DNA of 64,000 nt from contig NZ_LT629755.1 of assembly GCF_900104685.1 (NCBI RefSeq), forward strand, positions 434,001-498,000, read 5' to 3'. Shown here one piece after another: positions 23,404-32,581 of this stretch. The notes under the pieces were generated by a model. The model made no database searches. It saw only the letters and a program-made list of their open reading frames with translations, and was not told where the DNA came from. How positions within the stretch are numbered: the stretch's first letter is position 1; each line of letters opens with the position of its first letter. The DNA is from Agromyces flavus. GTDB taxonomy: Bacteria; Actinomycetota; Actinomycetes; Actinomycetales; Microbacteriaceae. A program made the translations under genes and the position numbers.

Positions 23404-25109
23404 CCCCACCCCGGCAGCCAGAAGTGCAGCTGCCGGAACTCCGGCGTGACCGGGATCCCGGTCCAGAGCGGGTAGAAGAACGCCGACACCGCGACGGCGA
23501 CGACGAGGTAGACGCCGACGGTCGCCAGCCCTCGGACCCGGCGCCACTCCGGGTCGTCGGCACGCCCGACGATCAGCGCGGCGACCGCGCCGAGCGCGAG
23601 CAGAACGAAGGGCTCGTACGCGATCGTGTAGAAGTGGAACACCGTGCGCTCGAGGTACATCAGCCACGGCAGGTATCCGGCCGCCACGCCGATGAGGATC
23701 GCGCCGTTCACCCACTCGCGGTACCTCGCGAAGCGGTAGACGAGGTACGCGGTGGCGAGCGTCGCTCCCCACCAGATCAGCGGGTTCGGGATGCCGATGA
23801 TCGAGGACCAGCACTCCGAGGCGCCGCAGCCTTCGGCGGTGCTCGAGAAGTACATGTTCGTCGGCCGCAGCGCGAACGGCCAGGTCAGCGCGTTCGCCTC
23901 CCAGGGATGCGTCGCGTGCACCCCGACGTGGTAGCGGTACGCGGCCTCGTGGTAGTGCCAGAGACCCTGCAGCGCCCGCGGCATCCACGCCCACGCGCCG
24001 GTCGCGGCGTTGTCGGGCTCGTCGGCCCAGTGACGGTAGTAGCCGCCGTCGGTCGCGAGCCAGCCGGTCCAGGAGGTGAGGTACACCACGGCGGCGACCG
24101 GCACGAAGAGCAGGAAGGTCGCCGGCCCCTGCTTCAGCACCGCACCGGTCATCCAGAACGGGAGGCCGATGCGCCGTCGTGCGAGCGCGTCGACGAGCAC
24201 GAGGTAGATGCCGAACGCCGCGATGAAGTACAGCCCCGACCACTTGACTGCGGTGGCGGCGCCGAACGCCGCCCCGGCCGCGACGACCCACGGCCGGGCC
24301 CAGATCACCGGGCCCGCGTACGGGTCGCGCCCCGCTTCGCGCGCCTCCGCGAGTCGCTCCGCAAGTCGGTCGGCGCTCCTCCGACGGTCGAGCAGCACGA
24401 ACCAGAAGCCGAGGAGGCAGAACAGCATGACCCAGTTGTCGAGCAGCGCGACGCGGCTCATGACGATGGCGCTGCCCTCGATCGCGAACAGGAGCCCCAC
24501 GATCACCGCGATGAGCGTCGAGCGGAAGAGCAGGCGCCCGACCATCGTCAGCACGAACACGGCCGCCGTGCCGGCGAGCGCCGTCGACGCGCGCCACCAC
24601 ACCGCGCTGTCGGCGCCGAACAGCGCCATGCCGAGCCCGATCATCCACTTGCCGAGCGGCGGATGGACGACGTAGGACGGATCGGTGGAGTAGAGGTCGG
24701 TGTCGCCCTGCGCGAACTCCTCGTCGGCGCCCTCGGGCCACGTGGACTCGTACCCGTGGTGGAGCAGCGTCCACGCGTCCTTCACGTAATAGGTCTCGTC
24801 GAAGACGATGGCGTGCGGGTGGCCCAGATTCCAGAAGCGGAGGACGGCGGCGAGCAGCGTCACCGCGATCGGGCCGCCCCAGTACCACAGCGCGCGGCGG
24901 CGCGGCGTCGACATGAGGTCGGACCACCAGCGGTCGAGGCGGCTGCCGCGCGGCTCGGACGGCGCTACGGGGGCAGCGCGCTGCTCCGCGTCGGCGTCGA
25001 TCCCGGCGGCGCGATCGTCGGTCGCGTCGCCCTCGGCGCTCGCCCCGGCGTCGGACGGCGGATCCGTGCGGACGGCGGGCGCGTCCGCACCCGTGCCGTT
25101 CACACCCAT
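23400..25109 (-). CDS. Polyprenol-phosphate-mannose protein mannosyltransferase (PMT, GT39)
   Basis: A 569-residue GT-C glycosyltransferase. After a disordered acidic N-terminus (about 1-55), it has many membrane segments; the first loop carries the catalytic Asp-Glu of IVFDETYYVKDAWTLL (about 86), followed by VVHPPLGKWMIGLG. The C-terminal PMT_4TMC region shows HPWEANALTWPFALRP, YLPWLMYLERTVFHFY and the LHFWLPGWG end. Actinobacterial PMTs transfer mannose from polyprenyl-phosphate-mannose to Ser/Thr of exported proteins together with Sec. TACAGT on the reverse strand is 6 nt before ATG 25109, pointing to leaderless translation. It is divergent from rsmI. Confidence 0.92.
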   Translation of the reverse strand: MGVNGTGADAPAVRTDPPSDAGASAEGDATDDRAAGIDADAEQRAAPVAPSEPRGSRLDRWWSDLMSTPRRRALWYWGGPIAVTLLAAVLRFWNLGHPHAIVFDETYYVKDAWTLLHHGYESTWPEGADEEFAQGDTDLYSTDPSYVVHPPLGKWMIGLGMALFGADSAVWWRASTALAGTAAVFVLTMVGRLLFRSTLIAVIVGLLFAIEGSAIVMSRVALLDNWVMLFCLLGFWFVLLDRRRSADRLAERLAEAREAGRDPYAGPVIWARPWVVAAGAAFGAATAVKWSGLYFIAAFGIYLVLVDALARRRIGLPFWMTGAVLKQGPATFLLFVPVAAVVYLTSWTGWLATDGGYYRHWADEPDNAATGAWAWMPRALQGLWHYHEAAYRYHVGVHATHPWEANALTWPFALRPTNMYFSSTAEGCGASECWSSIIGIPNPLIWWGATLATAYLVYRFARYREWVNGAILIGVAAGYLPWLMYLERTVFHFYTIAYEPFVLLALGAVAALIVGRADDPEWRRVRGLATVGVYLVVAVAVSAFFYPLWTGIPVTPEFRQLHFWLPGWG

Positions 25110-25160
25110 GCGCCCACTGTAGCCGCGCGCCCCGCGGCATCCGTGCGCCAGACTGGACCG

Positions 25161-25994
25161 GTGATCATCCTCGCGGCGACGCCCATCGGCAACCTCGGCG
25201 ACGCCTCGACGCGGCTCCGCCAGGCGCTCGAGGACGCCGCGGTCGTCGCGTCCGAGGACACCCGAGTCACGCAGCGACTGCTCGCCGCGCTCGGCATCGC
25301 CAACCGGCCGCGCCTCATCGCGCTGCACGAGCACAACGAGCGCGCCCGCGCGGGCGAACTCGTCGAGCTCGCGCGCGACGGCGACGTGCTCGTGCTGAGC
25401 GATGCGGGCATGCCGACGGTCTCCGACCCCGGCTTCCCGCTCGTGCAGGCCGCGGTCGAGGCGGGCGTCGACGTCACCGCGATCCCCGGACCGAGCGCGG
25501 CGATCACCGCGCTCGCGGTGTCGGGCCTGCCGACCGACCGGTTCGCCTTCGAGGGCTTCCTCCCGCGCAAGCAGGGCGAGCGGATGCGTCGGCTCGCCGA
25601 GCTCGCGGGCGACCGTCGCACGCTCGTCTTCTTCGAGGCGCCGTCCCGCCTCGCCGCGAGCCTCGCTGCGCTCGCCGAGGCGTTCGGCGCCGACCGCTCC
25701 GCGGCGGTGTGCCGTGAGCTCACGAAGCTGCACGAGGAGGTGCGTCGAGGACCCCTCGGCGAGCTCGCGGAGTGGGCGGCCGGCGGCGTGCGCGGTGAGA
25801 TCTGCGTCGTGGTCGGCGGGGCGGGCGAGCCCCCGGCGGCCGACGCCGACGCCGGCGTGGCGCGCGTGCTCGAGCTCGCGGCATCCGGCACCCGCCTGAA
25901 GGACGCGGCCGGCATCGTCGCCGCCGAGACCGGCCTCGGCAAGCGCGACCTCTACGAGGCGGCACTCGCCCGGCGCGCAGCCGGCTCACAGTGA
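25161..25994 (+). CDS. rsmI: 16S rRNA (cytidine-2'-O)-methyltransferase RsmI
   Basis: A 277-residue tetrapyrrole-methylase-fold protein with RsmI landmarks: ILAATPIGNLGDASTR, ASEDTRVTQRLL, LSDAGMPTVSDPG, IPGPSAAITALAVSGL, FEGFLPRK and FFEAPSRL. It methylates the 2'-OH of C1402 in 16S rRNA using SAM. The divergent pairing with a PMT gene is common in actinobacteria. GTG 25161 has CAGACT 6 nt upstream (25149-25154), a variant -10 box, again suggesting a leaderless message. Confidence 0.95.
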   Translation: MIILAATPIGNLGDASTRLRQALEDAAVVASEDTRVTQRLLAALGIANRPRLIALHEHNERARAGELVELARDGDVLVLSDAGMPTVSDPGFPLVQAAVEAGVDVTAIPGPSAAITALAVSGLPTDRFAFEGFLPRKQGERMRRLAELAGDRRTLVFFEAPSRLAASLAALAEAFGADRSAAVCRELTKLHEEVRRGPLGELAEWAAGGVRGEICVVVGGAGEPPAADADAGVARVLELAASGTRLKDAAGIVAAETGLGKRDLYEAALARRAAGSQ

Positions 25995-26050
25995 ATTCGC
26001 ACGCCTCGCGAGGATCATGACCCCTGGGGGGAACGAGTCGGGGGTGTGAC

Positions 26051-27154
26051 ATGGCGCAAGCGGTTCGATTCTCGGAGTACGGCGGTCCCGACGTGCTGGA
26101 GGTGGTCGAGATCCCCGTCCCGGAGCCGGGTCAGGGTGAGGTCCTCGTCGAAGTGGTCGCCACGGGCATCTCGCCGGTGGAGTCGGCGGTCCGGCTCGGC
26201 GGACATCCCGAGCGCTGGCCAGTGGAGTTCCCCTCCGGCCAGGGGCGCGAGTTCGCGGGAATCGTCGCGGGCACCGGGCCCGGCGTGACGCGGTTCCGGC
26301 GCGGCGAGGAGGTCATGGGCTACGTCGCGCGCGGGGCGCAGGCCACGCACGTCGTCGTGCCGGAGGCACAACTCCTGCCCAAGCCGACGTCGCTGCCGTG
26401 GGAGGTCGCCGGATCGCTGTACGTCGCCGGAACCACCGCGCTCGGCGCCGTCGAGGGCCTCAACATCGGCGCCGGCGACGTCGTCGTGATCACCGCGGCG
26501 GCGGGCGGTGTGGGATGCCTCGCGGCGCAGCTGGCCAAGGCGCGCGGCGCCGTCGTCATCGGCACCACCGCCCCGGCGCGCTTCGACTTCCTCCGCCAGT
26601 TCGGCATCATCCCGCTCGAGTACGGCGCCGACCTGGCTGCGAACGTGCGCTCCGTGACCGACCAGCCCGTCACGGCGTTCCTCGACTTCCTCGGCGGGCA
26701 GGCCGCCGCCGCGGCGGAGCTCGGCGTTCCGACGTTCCGGGTGTTCACCACGACCGACTGGGCGGCCGTCGAGGACAACTTCGCGGTCAAGCTGTACGCC
26801 GGCGACACCATCGCGCTCGGGCGCATCGCCCAGCTCGCCGCCGAACGGCAGATCCGGCTGCCCATCGCCGATGTGTTCGCGCTCGCCGATGTCGGCGACG
26901 CCTACCGCCAGCTCGACCAGCGCGACTCCGCCGGCAAGATCGTGATCGGCATGAAGCTCGTCGGCTACGACCGGCAGAAGGTCAAGCCGGCGCGACTCAA
27001 GGAGCAGGACGTGACGATCGGCGTGCCCACGCCGCACACGCCCCTGAGCGTCGAGGACATGCTGCCGCCGGTCATCGGCGACGGCCGCGCTCGCCAGTTG
27101 CGCCACGGCGAGGAGCCCCATCCGCGAGGCACCCCAGAGCCGCCCGAGCAGTGA
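26051..27154 (+). CDS. NADP-dependent quinone-oxidoreductase-like MDR protein
   Basis: A 367-residue MDR oxidoreductase with GroES-like half (VEIPVPEPGQGEVLVEVVAT, GREFAGIVAGTG, FRRGEEVMGYV) and cofactor loop VVVITAAAGGVGCLAAQLAK. Zinc ligands are absent. The C-terminal 60 residues (after GKIVIGMKLVGYD) form an unusual charged Pro-rich extension ending PRGTPEPPEQ, absent from standard family members of about 305-325 residues. It is unrelated in operon terms to the tandem pair at 20.4-22.4 kb. The initiation signal is weak (GGGGGTG 5-12 nt upstream). Substrate unknown. Confidence 0.85.
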   Translation: MAQAVRFSEYGGPDVLEVVEIPVPEPGQGEVLVEVVATGISPVESAVRLGGHPERWPVEFPSGQGREFAGIVAGTGPGVTRFRRGEEVMGYVARGAQATHVVVPEAQLLPKPTSLPWEVAGSLYVAGTTALGAVEGLNIGAGDVVVITAAAGGVGCLAAQLAKARGAVVIGTTAPARFDFLRQFGIIPLEYGADLAANVRSVTDQPVTAFLDFLGGQAAAAAELGVPTFRVFTTTDWAAVEDNFAVKLYAGDTIALGRIAQLAAERQIRLPIADVFALADVGDAYRQLDQRDSAGKIVIGMKLVGYDRQKVKPARLKEQDVTIGVPTPHTPLSVEDMLPPVIGDGRARQLRHGEEPHPRGTPEPPEQ

Positions 27155-27200
27155 CGGCGCCCGGCGTCTCGGTCATGCGGGCGCCCGTAGGATTGTCCGC

Positions 27201-28760
27201 ATGGCCGACGCCTCCTCGTTCTACATCACCACGCCCATCTTCTACGTGAACGACGTGCCCCACATCGGGCACGCCTACACCGAGGTCGCGACCGACGTGC
27301 TCGCGCGGTGGAACCGGCAGGCGGGGCGCGACACGTGGATGCTGACGGGCACCGACGAGCACGGCCAGAAGATCCTCCGCACCGCGACCGCCAACGGCGT
27401 GAGCCCGAAGGAGTGGGCCGACAAGCTCGTCGCCGAGGCGTGGAAGCCGCTGCTCGACACGATCGACGTCGCCAACGACGACTTCATCCGCACCACCGAC
27501 GAGCGGCACGAGGCCAACGTCCAGAAGTTCCTGCAGAAGCTCCACGACGACGGCCACATCTACACGGGCGAGTACGAGGGCTACTACTGCGTCGGCTGCG
27601 AGGAGTACAAGCAGCCGTCCGAGCTCGTCGACGGCACGGGGGAGTACGAGGGGCAGCTCGTCTGCGCCATCCATTCGAAGCCGGTCGAACTGCTGCACGA
27701 GAAGAACTACTTCTTCCGGATGTCGGCCTTCCAGGACAAGCTGCTCGAGCTCTACGAGTCGCGCCCCGACTTCGTGCAGCCCGAGTCGGCGCGCAACGAG
27801 GTGGTGAGCTTCGTGCGTCGCGGCCTCGAAGACCTCTCGATCTCGCGTTCGACGTTCGACTGGGGCGTGAAGGTGCCGTGGGACGAGACGCACGTCGTGT
27901 ACGTGTGGTTCGACGCCCTGCTGAACTACGTGACCGCGACCGGCTACGGGCAGGATGAGGCCGAGTTCGCCCGCCGCTGGCCCGCGCAGCACATCGTGGG
28001 CAAGGACATCCTGCGGTTCCACGCCGTCATCTGGCCGGCCATGCTCATGGCGGCCGGCCTCGACGTGCCTCGGGGCGTCTTCGGCCACGGCTGGCTGCTC
28101 GTCGGCGGCGAGAAGATGTCGAAGTCGAAGCTCACCGGCATCGCGCCCGAGCAGATCACCGACACGTTCGGCTCCGACGCGTTCCGCTACTACTTCCTCT
28201 CGGCGATCCACTTCGGCCAGGACGGCTCGTTCTCGTGGGAGGACCTCGCGGCGCGCTACCAGGCCGAGCTCGCCAACGGCTTCGGCAACCTGGCCTCGCG
28301 CGTGATCGCGATGATCGGCCGGTACTGCGACGGCGAGGTGCCGACCGGCGGTGAGCAGAGTGCGGCCGACCTCGAGATCGTGAGCATCGAGCGCGAGGCG
28401 ACGGATGCCGCGTGGGCCGCGATCGAGCGCCTGCAGATCCACGACGCCATCGCGTCGGTGTGGACGCTCGTCGACGCGCTCAACGGGTACCTGACCGCCG
28501 AGGAGCCGTGGGCCCTCGCGAAGGACCCGCACCAGCGCGAGCGGCTCGAGACGGTGCTCGCGACGGCGTACCACGGGCTCGGCACGCTCGCCGTGCTGCT
28601 CTCGCCGGTGCTGCCGAAGGCGACCGCGAAGCTGTGGTCTGCGCTCGGCGCCGACGGCGCCGTCGACGCCCAGCGCATCGACCGGGCGCACGAGTGGGGA
28701 ATCGGGTCGCGCGTGTCGGCGCTCGAGCCGCTGTTCCCGCGCGTCGAGGTCGCCGAGTGA
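27201..28760 (+). CDS. metG: Methionyl-tRNA synthetase
   Basis: A 519-residue class Ia synthetase: HIGH motif as PHIGHAYTEVATDV (about 17-21), zinc-knuckle ligands Cys130, Cys133, Cys155 and His158 (CVGCEEY...CAIH), WFDALLNY, and KMSKS exactly as EKMSKSKLTG at about 303-311, then a C-terminal anticodon-binding helical domain. The short form without a C-terminal tRNA-binding EMAP domain is normal for this lineage. TAGGAT at 27188-27193 lies 7 nt before the ATG, suggesting a leaderless mRNA. The TGA overlaps tatD by GTGA, the start of a metG-tatD-rsmA group. Confidence 0.97.
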   Translation: MADASSFYITTPIFYVNDVPHIGHAYTEVATDVLARWNRQAGRDTWMLTGTDEHGQKILRTATANGVSPKEWADKLVAEAWKPLLDTIDVANDDFIRTTDERHEANVQKFLQKLHDDGHIYTGEYEGYYCVGCEEYKQPSELVDGTGEYEGQLVCAIHSKPVELLHEKNYFFRMSAFQDKLLELYESRPDFVQPESARNEVVSFVRRGLEDLSISRSTFDWGVKVPWDETHVVYVWFDALLNYVTATGYGQDEAEFARRWPAQHIVGKDILRFHAVIWPAMLMAAGLDVPRGVFGHGWLLVGGEKMSKSKLTGIAPEQITDTFGSDAFRYYFLSAIHFGQDGSFSWEDLAARYQAELANGFGNLASRVIAMIGRYCDGEVPTGGEQSAADLEIVSIEREATDAAWAAIERLQIHDAIASVWTLVDALNGYLTAEEPWALAKDPHQRERLETVLATAYHGLGTLAVLLSPVLPKATAKLWSALGADGAVDAQRIDRAHEWGIGSRVSALEPLFPRVEVAE

Positions 28761-29707
28761 CGTCTGGCGCGGATGGCGCGGCCCACCTCCGAACGCGCTC
28801 CGACGGCGGACGCGCGGCCGAGTACCCGCCGGCGCCCGAGCCCCTGGCCGTCGCCGTGTACGACAACCACACGCACCTCGAGATCGCCGATGGGGCGCTG
28901 CCGCTGACGGCGCACGAGCACCTCGAGCGCGCGGCATCCGTCGGTGTCGCCGGCGCCGTGCAGGTCGGCACGGATGTCGCGACGAGCCGCTGGTCGGCCG
29001 AACTCGCCGCACGTGAACCGCGCCTGCTGGCCGCCGTGGCGCTGCACCCCAACGAAGCGCCCGAGCTCGACGCGCGCGGCGAGCTCGACGCGGCGCTCGC
29101 CGTGATCGACGAGCTGGCCGCGCAGCCGCGCGTGCGCGCCGTCGGCGAGACCGGCCTCGACTTCTACCGCACCGGCGACGACGGCCGCGACGCGCAGTAC
29201 CGCTCGTTCGAGGCGCACATCGAGATCGCCAAGCGGCACGGCGTCGCGCTGCAGATCCACGACCGCGACGCGCACGACGAGGTCGTCGCGACGCTGCGAC
29301 GCGTCGGCGCGCCCGAGACCACGATCTTCCACTGCTTCTCGGGCGGCGAGGAGCTCGCGCGCCTCGCCGGCGACGCCGGCTGGTACTGCTCGTTCGCCGG
29401 CAACGTGACGTTCAAGAACGCCGAGAACCTGCGCGAGGCGCTCAAGGCGGTGCCGCGCGAGCTCATCCTGGTCGAGACGGATGCCCCGTACCTGACGCCC
29501 GTCCCGCTGCGCGGTCGCCCCAACGCGCCCTACCTCGTGCCGCACACCATGCGGTTCATGGCCGAGGTGCTCGACGCCGACCTCGACGAGTTCTGCGCGC
29601 AGGTGGCCGGCAACACCGTGCGCGCGTACGGGTCGTGGAGCGATGGGCTCGGGCCATCCGATACCGGCGCGGAAGACGCGGCGCCGTCGGGCACGGGATC
29701 GGCGTGA
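28757..29707 (+). CDS. tatD: TatD family metal-dependent DNase
   Basis: A 316-residue TIM-barrel hydrolase. Metal and active-site motifs are present in order: [46 protein letters not shown] and [12 protein letters not shown]. TatD proteins are 3'-5' exonucleases linked to repair of oxidised DNA and DNA degradation. The N-terminus is extended by about 30 residues relative to common TatD proteins (which begin near the DxHxH motif); GTG 28757 is supported by the 4-nt overlap with metG. The order metG-tatD-rsmA-ispE is well conserved in actinobacteria. Confidence 0.94.
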   Translation: MTSGADGAAHLRTRSDGGRAAEYPPAPEPLAVAVYDNHTHLEIADGALPLTAHEHLERAASVGVAGAVQVGTDVATSRWSAELAAREPRLLAAVALHPNEAPELDARGELDAALAVIDELAAQPRVRAVGETGLDFYRTGDDGRDAQYRSFEAHIEIAKRHGVALQIHDRDAHDEVVATLRRVGAPETTIFHCFSGGEELARLAGDAGWYCSFAGNVTFKNAENLREALKAVPRELILVETDAPYLTPVPLRGRPNAPYLVPHTMRFMAEVLDADLDEFCAQVAGNTVRAYGSWSDGLGPSDTGAEDAAPSGTGSA

Positions 29708-29774
29708 ATCGGCGCGCCGCGACGACGGCGGTCCCGACCTGCCGGACGATCGAGACCGTGCGGGGGAAGCGGAC

Positions 29775-30695
29775 GTGAACGCGCATCGGCACGAGGCCGA
29801 CGGCGCCGACCGCACGCCGCGCCTGCTCGGACCCGCCGAGATCCGCGACCTGGCCGACGTGCTCGGCGTCTCGCCGACCAAGAAGCTCGGCCAGAACTTC
29901 GTGCACGACGGCAACACCGTGCGGCGCATCGTCCAGGCCGCGGGCGTCGAGCGCGGCGAGACCGTGCTCGAGATCGGGCCCGGGCTCGGCTCGCTCACGC
30001 TCGGCCTGCTCGAAGCGGGCGCCGACGTGATCGCGGTCGAGATCGACCGCCGGCTCGCCGAGCAGCTGCCCCACACCGTTTCGGTCATGCAACCCGGCAC
30101 CAGGCTCACGGTCGTGCACGACGACGCGCTGCGCGTCACCGAACTGCCGGGCGAACCCGTGCGGCTCGTCGCGAACCTGCCGTACAACGTCTCGGTCCCG
30201 GTGCTCCTGCACCTGCTCGAGCGGTTCCCGTCGCTGCGCTCGGGCATCGTCATGGTGCAGGCCGAGGTCGGCCACCGGCTCGCGGCCGAGCCCGGGTCCA
30301 AGGTGTACGGCGCGCCGAGCGCGAAGGCGGCCTGGTACGGCCGATGGCGCCTCGCGGGCCAGGTCTCGCGCATGGTGTTCTGGCCCGTGCCGAACGTCGA
30401 CTCGGTCCTCGTCGGATTCGAGCGCGGCGAGGCGCCGGGCGACCCGTCCGGCACCGAGGACGAGCGAGTGGCGGTGTTCGAGCTCGTGGACGCCGCGTTC
30501 CAGCAGCGGCGCAAGATGCTGCGCCAGTCCCTCTCGGGGCGCCTCGGCGGTTCCGCCGCCGCGGCGAGCGACGTGCTGCAGCGCGCGGGTGTCGACCCGC
30601 AGGCGCGCGGCGAGCAGCTCTCCGTCGACGACTTCCTGCGGATCGCGCGCTCCGCGGCATCCGGCGCCGACGAGTCGGCAGGGTCGACCGCGTAG
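29775..30695 (+). CDS. rsmA: 16S rRNA (adenine1518/1519-N6)-dimethyltransferase RsmA
   Basis: A 306-residue KsgA/Dim1 methyltransferase: [18 protein letters not shown], motif [37 protein letters not shown], catalytic [15 protein letters not shown] and [13 protein letters not shown]. It dimethylates two adjacent adenines of helix 45 in 16S rRNA late in small-subunit assembly. GTG 29775 is chosen by conserved N-terminal length; GGGGGAAGCGGA precedes it. It follows tatD by 67 nt, in the usual actinobacterial order. Confidence 0.96.
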   Translation: MNAHRHEADGADRTPRLLGPAEIRDLADVLGVSPTKKLGQNFVHDGNTVRRIVQAAGVERGETVLEIGPGLGSLTLGLLEAGADVIAVEIDRRLAEQLPHTVSVMQPGTRLTVVHDDALRVTELPGEPVRLVANLPYNVSVPVLLHLLERFPSLRSGIVMVQAEVGHRLAAEPGSKVYGAPSAKAAWYGRWRLAGQVSRMVFWPVPNVDSVLVGFERGEAPGDPSGTEDERVAVFELVDAAFQQRRKMLRQSLSGRLGGSAAAASDVLQRAGVDPQARGEQLSVDDFLRIARSAASGADESAGSTA

Positions 30696-30849
30696 GCGCG
30701 TCGGGCCGCGCCGTGCCGGCGTCGCGCGACGCCCCGGCCCGCGCGCGCCGACCCGTGCGCGCCGGCCGGCCGCCCGGGCGCATACCGTCGCCCGCGGTCG
30801 CGTGGCGACCCCTTGCGACCGCGCCCCGGTGCGGGAGTACCGTGGCGGC

Positions 30850-31392
30850 ATGAGCGAGGGCAGCATCGGATCCTCCCGCGACGGCGTCGGCGACCAGTCG
30901 GTGCGCGAAGCCACGGGGCGCACGCACGACGAGTGGTTCGCGATGCTTGACGACGCGGGAGCGGCGGAGTGGCGGCACGCCGAGATCGCCGCGTGGCTCG
31001 CCGGCGACCAGGGCGTGGACGCCTGGTGGTCGCAGCACGTGACGGTCGCGTACGAGCAGGCGCGCGGCCTCCGCGATCCCGGGCAGCGCGAGGACGGCCG
31101 GTTCGAGGCGAGCGTGTCGCGCACGGTGTCGCTCGAACCCGTCGCCGCGCTCGAGGCGCTGGCCGACGTCGTGACCGCCGGGACCGGGGTCGAGGCGCTC
31201 TCGCGCAACACCGGCGCGCGCCATCCCACCGCCCGCTTCCACCTCGACGGCGGTGAGTTCGTGCTCGCCGGTTCGAGCCCGCGTGGCGAGGGGCGTTCCT
31301 CGATCTCGCTCACCTGGGGCCGGATGCCCGACGGTTCGCGCGTCGCCGAGATCAAGGCCACGTTGCGCGAGTGGCTCGCGCGCGTCGGCTGA
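30850..31392 (+). CDS. DUF4287 domain protein
   Basis: A 180-residue protein with an N-terminal DUF4287 segment (TGRTHDEWFAMLDDAGAAEW, AAWLAGDQGVDAWWSQHVTV, EQARGLRDPGQREDGRFEAS) followed by a C-terminal beta-rich half that resembles START/SRPBCC-like or DUF-type domains (EFVLAGSSPRGEGRSSISLT). Function is unknown; the family is common in actinobacteria. TACCGT at 30838-30843 is 6 nt before ATG 30850, fitting leaderless translation and deciding the start. It interrupts the usual rsmA-ispE neighbourhood. Confidence 0.82.
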   Translation: MSEGSIGSSRDGVGDQSVREATGRTHDEWFAMLDDAGAAEWRHAEIAAWLAGDQGVDAWWSQHVTVAYEQARGLRDPGQREDGRFEASVSRTVSLEPVAALEALADVVTAGTGVEALSRNTGARHPTARFHLDGGEFVLAGSSPRGEGRSSISLTWGRMPDGSRVAEIKATLREWLARVG

Positions 31393-31428
31393 CGCGTCGC
31401 CCCTCGGCCATGGCCTAGCGTGGACCGC

Positions 31429-32388
31429 ATGACGATGCCGGCGACCGACGAGGCGGTGCACGTCCGGGCGCCGGGCAAGATCAACGTCTTCATGCGCGTC
31501 GGCGCGCTCGACGCCGACGGGTACCACGATGTCGCCACCGCCTACCAGGCGGTGTCGCTCTACGAGGACGTGCGCGCGTGGCCCGACGACCAGTTCTCGG
31601 TCTCGTTCGCGGGCACCATCGACACGGCCCTGCTGCCGACGGATGCCTCGAACCTCGCGATCCGCGCGGCGAAGCTGCTCGCCCGGCACGCGGGGGTCCC
31701 CGGCGGCGTCCGGCTCGAGATCGAGAAGCACGTGCCGATCGCGGGCGGCATGGGGGGCGGGTCGGCGGATGCCGCGGGCACCCTCGTCGCGTGCGACGCC
31801 CTCTGGGGGACCGCCCTCCCCAAGGAGGAGCTGCACGCGCTCGCCGCGTCTCTCGGGGCCGACGTGCCGTTCTCGCTCTCGGGCGGCACGGCGATCGGCA
31901 CCGGCCGCGGCGACCGGCTGAGCCCCGCGCTCGCCACCGGGTCGTTCCACTGGGTGCTCGCCGTCGCCGAGTTCGGGCTCTCCACGCCCGCCGTGTACCG
32001 CGAACTCGACCGCCGGCGCGACGCGGGACTCGAGCCGTCATGGCGCGACCACGCGCACGGCGCGGCCGTCGGGCTCGACTCGCCCACGGTCGACGCGGCG
32101 GTGCTCCAGGCGCTGCGCGCGGGCGACGCCCGCCGCCTGGCCCCCGCGCTGCACAACGACCTGCAGTCCGCCGCGCTGGCGCTCGCGCCCGGCCTCGGCG
32201 GGATCCTCGAGCTCGGCACCGAGAACGGCGCGCTCGCCGGGCTGGTCTCCGGATCGGGCCCGACGGTCGCGTTCCTCGTCGACGACGCCGACTCGGCCAT
32301 CGAGCTGCAGGTCGCCCTCTCGGCGGCGCGCCTCACCGCGGTGCGCGTGCACGGCCCCGTCCACGGCGCGCGCGTCCTCACCCACTGA
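31429..32388 (+). CDS. ispE: 4-diphosphocytidyl-2-C-methyl-D-erythritol kinase
   Basis: A 319-residue GHMP kinase: the N-terminal [20 protein letters not shown], the ATP loop [19 protein letters not shown] (about 103-121), [20 protein letters not shown], and C-terminal [15 protein letters not shown]. IspE phosphorylates CDP-ME in the non-mevalonate (MEP) isoprenoid pathway. TAGCGT at 31416-31421 lies 7 nt before ATG 31429 and defines a leaderless start; the in-frame ATG at 31420 overlaps the -10 box and is excluded. A palindromic repeat begins 69 nt after the stop. Confidence 0.95.
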   Translation: MTMPATDEAVHVRAPGKINVFMRVGALDADGYHDVATAYQAVSLYEDVRAWPDDQFSVSFAGTIDTALLPTDASNLAIRAAKLLARHAGVPGGVRLEIEKHVPIAGGMGGGSADAAGTLVACDALWGTALPKEELHALAASLGADVPFSLSGGTAIGTGRGDRLSPALATGSFHWVLAVAEFGLSTPAVYRELDRRRDAGLEPSWRDHAHGAAVGLDSPTVDAAVLQALRAGDARRLAPALHNDLQSAALALAPGLGGILELGTENGALAGLVSGSGPTVAFLVDDADSAIELQVALSAARLTAVRVHGPVHGARVLTH

Positions 32389-32456
32389 ATCTCTCTTCGC
32401 TCTCCCCTCTCCCTCCCTCCACCACCCGCGCCGCGAGTGCATGACGCACCAGGCGG

Positions 32457-32514
32457 CGAGAGTATGCCGAACGTCGCCGAAACCGTTCCGATCCCGACGT
32501 TCGGCATACTCTCG
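32457..32514. repeat. Palindromic repeat family 1, copy B (5' flank of AbiEi/DUF559-like gene)
   Basis: CGAGAGTATGCCGAACGTCG at 32457-32476 is perfectly complementary to 32495-32514, leaving an 18-nt loop. It is the most perfect copy of the family and ends 68 nt before the start of the AbiEi/DUF559-like gene; copy C lies just behind that gene. Confidence 0.9.
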
Positions 32515-32581
32515 GCCGGGGCTGAGGCGTGGATGTGGAGAACTGCGGGCTGCGAAACGGCTCTGGCGGCAGGGTGGGGGC

